Positions 47,358 through 56,596 of a stretch of DNA of 64,000 nucleotides are shown one piece after another (the stretch's first letter is position 1; every line of letters starts with the position of its first letter). The stretch covers positions 8,481,997 through 8,545,996 of the forward strand of contig NC_012871.2 of the NCBI RefSeq assembly GCF_000003195.3, given 5' to 3'. The notes beneath the pieces are model-generated. The model did not search any database. It was not told where the DNA came from and worked only from the letters and a program-made list of their open reading frames with translations. Made by a program: the position numbers and the translations under genes. This stretch comes from Sorghum bicolor (lineage: Eukaryota; Streptophyta; Magnoliopsida; Poales; Poaceae).

Positions 47358-48083
47358 ATGGTGAAGGGTGAGGTCAAGCCCATCGAGAATGAGGAACAGC
47401 GCCAGATATGCTTCACCAAGCGTCGCCAAAGTCTGTTCAACAAGGCTAGTGAGATCTCCATTTTGTGCGGAGCAATGGTTGGTTCTATTGTCTTCTCAAC
47501 CAGTGGTACACCCTTTTCTTTTGGGCATCCATCCATTGATGATGTCGCAAAGCGATTCCTCAGTTCGGTTATTTCTGATGGTCCTTCTTCGAGTTGTGCA
47601 AGAAATGATTACAGCTGGGCTGTACCGGATACTATCCAGCTGCTGAATATGGAGTACTCAGAGCTGCAGCAGGCTCTGGTCTCTGAAAAAGAGAAAAAAA
47701 AGATGTTACAAGAGGCTACTAAGAAGGAGATGGATGAACCTATGATGCAGTTGTTGAATACTAATATCTCGGAATTAAGCCTAGAAGAGCTGCAAGAGTT
47801 CCAGAAGTATCTGGACGCAATACATGGTGTTGTCGAAGAGAAGGACACTAAGATGCCTGAAACGAGCCAACCTCAAGGATTAGTGCCAGAACTTCCTATG
47901 GAGATAGCTCCAGACCAGCAGTACAAGTTTGGTGATGAGCACAACAGTGCCAATCCTATGGCGTTCACAGCTCCCAGTTCGAGCGATATTGAATTCATTG
48001 ATGGATTATTTGAAGTCGACGGTCCCTGTCTTAGTGGTGATCTCGCTGATGTCTTTGGCCTAGGGGATTTCCCCGACAACTAG
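47358..48083 (+). CDS. Type I (M-alpha, AGL62-like) MADS-box transcription factor, gene 2
   Basis: A single-exon frame of 241 codons. MADS domain at residues 5-67: IENEEQRQICFTKRRQSLFN, KASEISILCGAMVGSIVFS, PFSFGHPSIDDVAKRFL. Compared with gene 1 the N-terminus is 8 residues shorter, the KR basic region has substitutions (FNKAS for FKKAS), and a coiled-coil-like segment (about 85-165) is retained. The C-terminus shares PMEI, NPMAFT and the final FGLGDF. Upstream sequence keeps acttagcaagaaacca and ctgtaaaatagcacagaat; about 330 bp of 3' flank also aligns. Both copies appear intact, so both may be expressed. An endosperm or central-cell role is inferred from the family only. Confidence 0.92.
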   Translation: MVKGEVKPIENEEQRQICFTKRRQSLFNKASEISILCGAMVGSIVFSTSGTPFSFGHPSIDDVAKRFLSSVISDGPSSSCARNDYSWAVPDTIQLLNMEYSELQQALVSEKEKKKMLQEATKKEMDEPMMQLLNTNISELSLEELQEFQKYLDAIHGVVEEKDTKMPETSQPQGLVPELPMEIAPDQQYKFGDEHNSANPMAFTAPSSSDIEFIDGLFEVDGPCLSGDLADVFGLGDFPDN

Positions 48084-48544
48084 AATCATGGTTGATTATT
48101 GCTGCAAATTCAATATATATGTTATGAATAATAAGATCAGTCACAGATGCCGCAGCACTGATAACTCACAATATGCATGTCACAAGTGTTTTAGCAGTGT
48201 ACCTTCATTCTGATGTTAGATGGTTCATGGTTGTCACCAAGATATATGTATGACTTGTTGCTAGGATTTGTTACCATTGGAACTCTATGTAAAATTTCAC
48301 ATGTGTATGGTATATTTGGTACTATAGAGTCTATTGATGCGGTGATGTACCTTGCCCAGAATAAGACAGCAACTGCTCAGAGATATTCCAATATTTTCAA
48401 CGTGCACTGCATATAATTGTTTCTATTAGTTTATATACTAATAATATAATAAGTGTGCTGCTACTGGTATCCTGAACCCATGCTCCCTACGTTTTTGTTA
48501 GTGAACACTGCTAAGTGCTTTTCCTAAATAAAAAACTTAGGCCT

Positions 48545-49004
48545 TGTTTAGGGTTAGGGTAGGGGGTGGCTTTAGGGCTTAGGGAAGGCGCAGGGGAGAG
48601 GAGATGTGTAGGGAGAGAGGAGGGTGGCGCAGAGAGAGGAAGAGGGAAGGGATAAGGAGCTTTCGCTCTTTCCTTGCTTAATTGATTAATTCCATCTCCC
48701 TAGTATTTATAGTCCCTATTGGACTTGGACTATGAGAGATCCTTATATGATTGGATTCTCTTTCCTAACTTATTCTTTCTAAACTCTTAACTCTTTCCTA
48801 ATCTAACTCTTTCCTAATCTATTTCGGGAGATGGAGATCGTCGTGGATTCGTCGAGGGCAGCGAGGGAGGTGGCGCCCTGCCCTGTGCACGGCTGCACGT
48901 GCCCTCCCTTGGAGGCGGTCTCTAGGCTGGTAAAAGCCCTTCTTTGGGCCCCGCTTGGCCCGTTGATCTTGGCCCTTGTGTCCATCTTGATTGGACGTGT
49001 GACA
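48545..49004 (-). repeat. LTR-like remnant
   Basis: On the minus strand it begins TGTCACACGTCC, has repeated ttaggaaagagtta units, a TATA-like actataaatacta near 48705, a pyrimidine-rich leader, and ends ccctaaaca. The layout is that of an LTR of about 460 bp, but the flanks (ggcct and ggttt) do not match, so a solo LTR is only a suggestion. Confidence 0.4.
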
Positions 49005-49379
49005 GGTTTAGTGTCTATGAAAAAGAGAATGGTCAGTGCTGATATTATGAATGGTAGAAAAACAGTAGATGCTTGAATGGTGGGTTTGGGACTCTATACT
49101 CTGCAGAATGTAGTATGTTGTCTGTTTTGTTTATATGATGGTGTTTGTTTGCTTGTGATCAGGAGGTGCACCTTTGGAGTGTGCTTAGCTCTCACTTTTA
49201 ATCTTTGGGAAAGGCAAGTAAATGTGGCTCCATGGTCCAAATGCTTTCACTCTGTTGTTCAATTTTTCATTATCTCACACTAGTCCTATAATCTAAAATT
49301 TAAAGTAAAGCATAGATGGAGTGATGGACTCATCATGGTGGATAGCCAGCACTGGGATGGCAGAACCTGGTGTTAGCAG
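49005..49379. other. Spacer, nothing recognised
   Basis: No domain, repeat or promoter pattern seen. Confidence 0.4.
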
Positions 49380-49950
49380 CAATGAGGAAGAGGAACAAAG
49401 GAATCGGAGTAGGAGGGAGCTTCTAGATCCTCCGGTTCTTCTTCGTGGGCAGGTACGTGAGCTACCAAATCTCGTATGTGAGCCCCGGTCGATCCAGCCT
49501 TCCTCAAAGTCCTAGTCAGGCAGCATGGAGGCGGCACACACCAATACCCCAATCCTCTCATCCGTGCAGCCGTGCAGCGTGCTCTGGGAGGAAAGGAACT
49601 CCTGCTTTGCTGGCTGCGCGTCCAAGTCGCGGGCGGCGGAGGTGACGAATAGGTGCGCCATGAACGCCAGGGTGACCCCAATGGGCCGCGTCAACTGATG
49701 GGCCTCGTGCACCTGAAGTCAGTCAGCCTGGTGCGGCATTGCCACCGATCACCACGTTCCTGCCCTTGACGTCCCCTTCCACGAGCGACAGACCGTGGAG
49801 GTATGCCAGCCCGCACGCCATGTCCCCACCATACGCAGATGTTGCGCTCCGTGAGGCGGGCCATGCTCCTGGCAGCCTCTTTAGTGAGCGACCTGCAGGT
49901 ATGCGGCGAGGAGAGGCCCTGGTGGACTTGGCCCTCGCTACCATGCGCAA
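49380..49950 (-). pseudogene. Serine/threonine protein-kinase fragment (MAPKKK-like)
   Basis: The minus strand reads GGDMACGLAYLHGLSLVEGD then VKGRNVVIGG (49750-49850). This is the catalytic-loop region, with Glu where the family has the loop His. After a frame change come a DFR triplet in place of DFG and RPIGVTLAFMA (about 49640-49700), matching the activation segment of plant MAPKKK17/18-type kinases. The ATP-binding lobe and intact C-lobe are missing, and at least two frame changes occur. It is a dead, GC-rich host-gene fragment, perhaps moved by a transposon. Kinase identity is fairly sure; the subfamily is less so. Confidence 0.65.
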
Positions 49951-50251
49951 GTGTCTACACTGTCATGCGCTAAGAAGATGTTGAGGGGTAAACTATGATA
50001 GAAAAAGAAATCGAGGGAGGTTTCTATAAAATATAGACATAAACAAAGAGGTATGGACCTCCAGTAAACCATTTAAAAAGTTCCAGGAATCTGAAAATGC
50101 AATTTGAGACTTGATAGACCAATAATATGACACCTCCTCAAAAGTTAATGCACCCTATGGTGCATTTTACTCAAAAGAAAAGGTACATCCCTCGGTCCCT
50201 AATAGTTACATGGGGTGTTTTATTATTTTATAATTTATTTCTTAAAACTAA

Positions 50252-50366
50252 GAACCTGTTCGCTTGTAAAAGTCATGGCTGAAAGTACTACTTGTTGATT
50301 TATTATGAGAGAAAAACACCGTTGAATGGCTGACAGTTCGGCAGATAAGGTCAAGCAAACAGGCTC
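50252..50366. mobile_element. Tourist-like MITE, 115 bp
   Basis: Ends GAACCTGTTCGCTTG and CAAGCAAACAGGCTC (inverted repeat with two mismatches), flanked by TAA at 50249-50251 and 50367-50369. Same family as the remnant at 12270-12373. Confidence 0.75.
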
Positions 50367-51499
50367 TAAGAATAAACATAAGTCCACCATCCCAAGTCTG
50401 GTTAATACAATTAAGCAGTGAAACAAAAAGGATTCAGCAAGCTCTGTGATTTGGTTGTCTCCATTAATCCACCCGAGCAATGGATCAAAACTTCAGATTT
50501 TTGGTCTCCTTAAATCTAGTCAACCTTGGCTAAAAAAACTTGATCTATTTTAAAATTCATATTTATGCCATTCATTCTCAGGTATTACATTTGTCCAATA
50601 GATATTTGGTCCTAGATAAATTTTCCTGTCCTCATGTTTCTGAACTTTCTGTTATATTTGACCTGTTGAATAGGATGCAATAAGGTGGCTTGCTAGAAAA
50701 TAGTGTCATGTTGTGTTGGCCACGGCGAGCAGATAGACTGGGGATGGTTTTTAGATCAAGCAGCCGATATTCATTTACCAACATGTGAACATTACCTAGC
50801 TGTTCAAACTACTTGTACACAGCCTGTTGGTAGGCTGTTCTCCTGTTCGTCCAACTGAACCTCCCAAAAATTAATTCATGCAGATATCTTTGGAGTTGGA
50901 TGAATGTGAGGAGACATACATGGTGGTCTTCATACTTCATCACCTCTTTACAGACGATCATTAATTATACGCTAGAGTACTATTCAGGGTCATGCTTTCT
51001 ACTTGATGCCAACAATTAGTTCAGATGCATTAAATTGTTTCAAATAGTATACGATTATGGTGGGAAATCAACAGGAGTATAAAGTCTCTTAGAACAAATC
51101 GAAGGCTTCAGTATATATACGTCCTGGAGCAGTTTAAGAGTGCTGTTTGATTGAAGGCGAATATTTAATACAGCTAACAATCAGCTCGATCAAGCACTCC
51201 ATAAGAAATGGTATTCCAGAGAACATTGTAAGAACATGACCTTCAAAGACATGCTTACATCCAAGATGGAGCGAGCAAGTCCTCCAATTTTCTTTTGGGT
51301 ATAGATGTCCTATTAACTGCATCTCACGAAATGAACCGTGCACCCTAGAAATCTGTGACATCCAGACCATATAAACTATGGACTGGTAGAAAGACAAGTT
51401 TATGGGTGTGGCAGCCTTATTATGGTGGTGTGGGCAACCAAGCACGCCCCTAATCCTCATAGGAGGATGCAAACTAGAGTAACAGAGAACTGTAACAGA
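50367..51499. other. Intergenic, no gene recognised
   Basis: A minus-strand frame of 112 codons (51134-51472) has no recognisable domain. No splice pattern or repeat supports a gene. Confidence 0.4.
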
Positions 51500-51821
51500 G
51501 AAACTTTCCGGTTCATATTATAAGCAATGGGTTAGTACTAAGCAGGATGAGATTGAATCAATCATGAAAAATCACGTTTGGAATTTTGTTGATTTACTGA
51601 CGGGGCAAATCTATGGGACATATACTGGTTCTCAAGATAAAGCACAAAGCTGATGGGAGAGACCATATAACACATCCTTGGTTGCATTGCTAAGGGGTTT
51701 ATATTACACAAATTTAAGGAGTTGATTATGAGGAAACTTCTCACTGGTTGTTAGTATTGCTTCTATCTGTATCATTCTTGCAACTATGTGGCATCCAAAT
51801 CATGTACATAAAAACATATCA
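51500..51821 (+). pseudogene. Older Ty1/copia reverse transcriptase, 5' part (split)
   Basis: QDEIESIMKNHVWNFVDLLT, then after a frame change KIKHKADG, GVDYEET and SLVVSIASICIILA: the RT N-terminal motifs, with several stops. The frame is cut at 51821 by the Sirevirus-like element and resumes at 63349. Confidence 0.75.
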
Positions 51822-53940
51822 TGCGAACACATGGTTTTTACATAACCATTGTGGAGCACCCTTGTTGTGTGATGAGCGATTGTCAACATGCCAATATTTT
51901 GGTGGGTTGTTGGTTCGGTGGTTCTACTGATATCCTGGCATAGGGTTATGTGTCGAAACGGTGTCTCTTGGCTTCGTGATGTGTAGGTGTGGAGACTGGA
52001 TGCGGTGGCAGCGGTCAGGTGAAGGTCAAGTAGGGCGTGCCGTGCTGACGGACCGGTTGCGGTGAAGGGCAGACGTGAGGCTTGGACTGATGGACCAGAC
52101 GACCGATTGGCCAGCTGCGGTGGCTCACACTTGGGACATCGCTAAGCGCAAGTGTACACGGCGGGTGACGCGTACGGGCTACGCTACTCGCGGCGGGTTT
52201 CGCGGGTTTGGGCCTCAAAACCCGGGCGGAGGTCCCGATGCGGACGGATGGCACGTGGCGGCATCGGTGAGATCGTTTCGGAGCGAGGCTACCGGTGAGG
52301 AGGCGCGGTGGCCGTCGGATTTAGGTCATGTCGAGTTGGACTAGAATACCCCTGGGGCTAGCTAGTTCGCTCAAAATTATCTAAGGGCATCTGGGGAATA
52401 TGTAATATGCTTGATAAATAAGCAGAGAGAGTTCCCCATCTCCCTCACCTCTCTCCCCACTCTCCTCGATCCCTCTTCCAGCTAGGGTTTTATTTTTTCT
52501 GCTCACCAGAGAGAGGTCCAGAGATTTGAGCACTTGTCTCTGTATTCAACTGATGTTTTATTTTGGGAAGTGAGGCCTTTAGCTCACGTTGCCCTCTGGG
52601 CTTTGGATTCATGGTGTCTTGATTCTGCGACTGCAGTTTGGTGTTCGTTTCTTTTATGTTCTCTGTTTGTCGTTCTTCCCTCTTCCCCCTTCTTGCTAAA
52701 TCTTTTAGTCTGAGAGATTTGGAGAGATTTTGATTGATCCATGACGAGCTAGGATCTATGCTGAACTAATCCTTCCAGTTTTTCAAATCAATTTGGCACG
52801 AGGTCGTAGATCGATCTGATTTCCGTTCTTGAGAAAAACCTGTTCTTGGCCTCTGTCTGAATTTTTACCAGAGTTCGAATTAATTCCAGGCTATGATTTA
52901 TTGGGAATAGTTTTGTGCCTAGGAGATTCTTTTTCTGACCAAATCTTGAGAGCTCGTGAAGTTTTGAGTCGGATTTAGTTGATTTTCTGAGCCGCCCCTT
53001 TTCTGTCTTTCTGTTCTTGGTCTCTGTTCGTGGGTGTTGGTTCAGTCAAATGGATGGGGGCAGCAGTGCTACTAGCACCAGTATAGAACCATCGAGTGAG
53101 CTCCTCTGAGCAGTGCCGGCTTCTGTGCCTCAGGATCCCCCTCCGATAGCTGAGCCTAGGCAAATCTATCTGCTTCGGTTCTTTTTCTGTGTTCTTGTCT
53201 TTCTCTGTTCATCGAGTGCAGCTGTGGGAGAAACGGCAGCAAACGCTGCAGCGCAGAGTGCCTCCCAGCCAGGACAGCTCGCCAACTCAGTGCTGGATGC
53301 TGTTGTTCGAGTCTGCCTGCTTGCTTTCCATTTCTTTTTGTGTATTCGTTCTCGGTACAAAGATCTCTGCGTTTTATCTCAGGCATCATTTGTGGGCACC
53401 TCTTTTTGCTTCCTGATCGTGTCTTTGTGCAATGCTTGTGCAGTCCTTCTTTGTTCTGAATCTCATTCAGCAGGTATCCAGCGCCCAGGCAGAGCAGAGC
53501 CATCGACTGCTCCCTCTTGCTGTCTAGCGTTCTGGCATCCAGTTCCAATTGGAGAGCATAGGCAGCATCTTCATTGATAGCTTCTGTACTTGCTTTCAGT
53601 TACTGGTTTTTTGATTGGTCAGTGAGTGGATCGATCAGAGCACATGGTCTATGATGAACGATTTCTATGACTTTTTCTGTCTAATTTTTCTAGACTTGAT
53701 TTCTTGTTTTGCGTCTAGTTTGGTCGTTTGAGCTCCGAATTATGTTCCGTCTGTTGCGTTGATTTTTTACCGTACCAAGGAATTGTTCTAGATACTCTTG
53801 ACACAAGTTGGCTAGAGTATTTTAGTCTCGGCAAGTTGATTGTGTTTGGTGGTGATTTTGGGACAGCGGCCAAATATTCTCGAAAGAAAATTTGAGGCTC
53901 CCATTCACCCCCCCCCTCTGGTCGCCTTTTCGGTCCTTCA
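51822..53940 (+). repeat. 5' LTR (2119 bp)
   Basis: Starts TGCGAACACATGG and ends cggtccttca. It has a TATA-like tgataaata (52412-52420) about 590 bp in. About 1.5 kb of R-U5 leader follows, unusually long. A 154-codon frame lies at 53113-53577. Stretches ending in pyrimidine-rich tracts plus gcag look splice-acceptor-like. Confidence 0.95.
52412..52420 (+). promoter_or_regulatory. Probable TATA box in 5' LTR
   Basis: tgataaata, followed about 25-30 bp later by a pyrimidine-rich cccatctccctcacc stretch suited to a start site. The copy in the 3' LTR is at 61819-61827. Confidence 0.5.
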
Positions 53941-53942
53941 AT

Positions 53943-53954
53943 TGGTATCAGAGC
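53943..53954 (+). promoter_or_regulatory. Primer binding site, initiator-Met tRNA
   Basis: TGGTATCAGAGC, two bases after the LTR end; the standard copia primer site. Confidence 0.93.
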
Positions 53955-54003
53955 CGGTTAAGGATCATTCCACCTTAATCGGTCTGTGATCCACGAAGGC
54001 GAC

Positions 54004-56534
54004 ATGGAGCGTGGTTCCGGTAAACCACTGTTCTTCGATGGAACAAATTATCCCTATTGGAAAATACGCATGTCTGCCCATCTCCAGGGGATTGATTGGC
54101 TAGTTTGGGAAAATTGCGAGGATGCTACTTTCGTTGTGCTTGAACCCCGTGCTCGAACCACGCAAGATCAAAAAGATCGGCACAACGCAAATAGCAGAGC
54201 AAGATCTATTCTTTTCTCGAGTCTTTCGCTTCCTGAGTTCGAGCGTGTCTCTGATTGTGCTACTGCTCGAGAGATCTGGGTGAGGCTTCAGAGCTATCAC
54301 GAGGGTACAGCCCATGTCAAAACCAGACTCTATGAGACGTACAAGAGAGAGTACGAGAACTTCACTCAGCTTGATGGCGAGTCCATCGATGCCATGTTTT
54401 CTCGTTTTCAGACGATCATTAATAAGATGCGAGCAAACAAGGCACAGCTACCTTATGACGATCATGAGAGGGCTAGGTATGGGATGTGAAGGTGTCCGCC
54501 ATTATCGATTCTTCGAACTATGACACCATCACTGTGGACGAGCTGTTCAGCAAGCTCAAGTCCACCGAGATCGACTACCAGACTCAAGCCAAGCTCAAGA
54601 ATCCCTCTGCACCGACTATGGCTTTAGTCTCAGGTAACAGTTCAAATTCTTCAGCTAACCCTTCACAGATATCGTTTGCCTTGTCTTCTTTGGTGTCTGT
54701 TTCAGAGGAGCAGTTGGAGACCCTTGGGGATGACGAGCTAGCGTTGATCATCAGCCGGTTCTCGCGGTTCCACAACAACCGCTTGTACCGCCGCCGAGGC
54801 GGTGATCAAAAGGTGGGCTGCTACAACTGTGGAGATCTCGACCACTTCGTCGCCCACTGTCCCAAGAAGAACAAGCACTCCTCCGACAAGTACGACTCCG
54901 GCAAGCACAAGGACAAGCGCGACTACACCTCCAAGAAGTACAAGTCAAAGAAGGGCTTCGACAAGGAGGCGCTCAAGAAGATGTACCGCAAGAAAGCCAA
55001 GGCACAAGAGCGTGCCTTCCTTGCTTCCCTCAACGACCTCGACAACGACTCCGGCGATGACCGCTCCTCTTCTCCCTCGAGTGACGATGAGTCCGAGAGG
55101 AAGATGGAGGAGAAGCTGACTGGTCTTTGCTTCGTCGCCGACTCCACTCACGGAGGCTTCTGCACCATGGCGATTGATGAAGAGGTAAAGGCCAGCAAGG
55201 ATGAGGTCTCCTTCGACGACGACACCTCCGAGGTACCTCCTTCTGTCGATGACCTTGTCGCTGAGCTTGATAGCATGAATATCACCTTGATTAGTCAAGA
55301 TAAATTTCTTAAGCGTGCTGCCCGTGAGAGGAAAGAGTTTAAGGACAAGCTAGAGTTGGCGCTTAAGGAGCTTGAGGTTGCTAAGGAGTGTGCTGTGGTT
55401 GTGTCAGATGAAGTAGAGTGCGATGAGTGTGCTGTTCATATGTCTAACTTCTCTAAATTGCAATCTAAGTATGCTACTTTGCTTGATGAGTATGGTGAGC
55501 TGAAGGCTAGGCCTGTCTTGTTGGGTGCGTGCAAGTCCTGCTCGGGCTTGCAATCTGAGCTGGCAGAGAAGAATGCCAAGATCTCTATTCTTGAGAAGGT
55601 CAGTTCAGATAGCACTATTGCTAAGTATGCACGTTGTGAGAGTTTGGTGCTAGAGCTTGAGTCTTGCAGGCACGATAAGATGAGATCCGAGGAAGACAAC
55701 ACATATCTTCGGTCTATCTTGAGCTGGGTGTCTAGCAGTGAGCCACAGTTGGGCATGATGATGAGCCAGTTCAGGCAGGGAACTTGCACATCGGGTGTAG
55801 GCTTTGCTATAGGTGGGAAGGGTGAAAATCTTTATGGCAAGGTTGGTGAGTTTAGTGGTTTGAGCCCAAGTGAGAAACCATCCACTACTCCCAAGTTGAT
55901 CAAATTCACTCCACCTGAGCCTTCCAAACCCACTGTCAAAGATGGAGTGTTTGAAGAACCTCCAAAATCCCCACCTCAGAAACAAGTGTGGATTCCAAAA
56001 CCTAACCATCTCAGGAACCCACTTGACACTCTACCAAACATCTCTGAGGATCCCCTTCCTAAAGCCGAAAAGCCACCAAGAGTGAACCATACCCACAAGA
56101 GAGTGAACCAACAACCACCCAAGAGAGAGGTAAGGTATCACTGTGAGTATTGCCATAGGGATGGTCACCTTGTTGAGTTTTGCTTTAGGAGGAAGAGAGA
56201 TGAGCGGCGAGAGTATGAGTTGAACAACCGGAACATGTACCGCCCACCCCATGGCGTACATGTGCCGCCCGTTCAGAGGCGCAGTGCTAGGCCTAGAGGT
56301 GCAATGCCTCAAGGTGCTAGGCCTCAGGTTGCGAGACCACGTGGTGGTCGTGCCCGACGTGGTTCAGGTCATGATCAATATGACTTTGAACCTCGTGGCG
56401 GTGGCTTTGCTTCTCAGTCCCACAGCTCTAGCGGACCATGTTTTCCCTTTCATGGTGATCGCTTTCCTCAAATGGGGCATGGCATGCTTGGTGTTTTTCC
56501 TAACCCTTTTCCAGGGCAAATGACCCAACACTAG
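54004..56534 (+). pseudogene. Sirevirus-like gag, frame-broken
   Basis: Starts MERGSGKPLFFDGTNYPYWK; the UBN2-type capsid core (residues 1-160) includes ARSILFSSLSLPEFERVS. Near 54477 the frame breaks: about 15 codons usual at this place in the family appear deleted (RARYGM then stop), and the downstream frame resumes at about 54489 (VSAIIDSSNYDTITVDELF). A CCHC knuckle CYNCGDLDHFVAHC lies at 54820-54865. A lysine-rich and then acidic, coiled-coil-like extension follows (55000-55800). A second CCHC CEYCHRDGHLVEFC (56142-56185) and an Arg/Gly-rich tail come before TAG at 56532. Gag coats RNA and forms particles. This copy would give only a short N-terminal product. Confidence 0.88.
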
Positions 56535-56596
56535 TATCCTTCACAGTTTACTAACCCCAGTGTTGCACCATTTGCTCACCCCATGTCTTTCTATTG

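Larger units (their letters stand above)
45458..48500 (+). repeat. Segmental duplication, copy 2
   Basis: Paralogous to 19500-21830. Starts ggtatgtgcca directly after the CACTA-D target duplication, as copy 1 does at 19562. Differences in the upstream flank include the insertion near 46170. Confidence 0.85.

Noticed and set aside
51134..51472. 112-codon minus-strand ORF
   Set aside because: No domain, no supporting splice or promoter signals, lies in repeat-rich intergenic sequence.
53943..53960. tRNA-like sequence
   Set aside because: It is only the primer binding site complementary to the tRNA 3' end; no cloverleaf follows.
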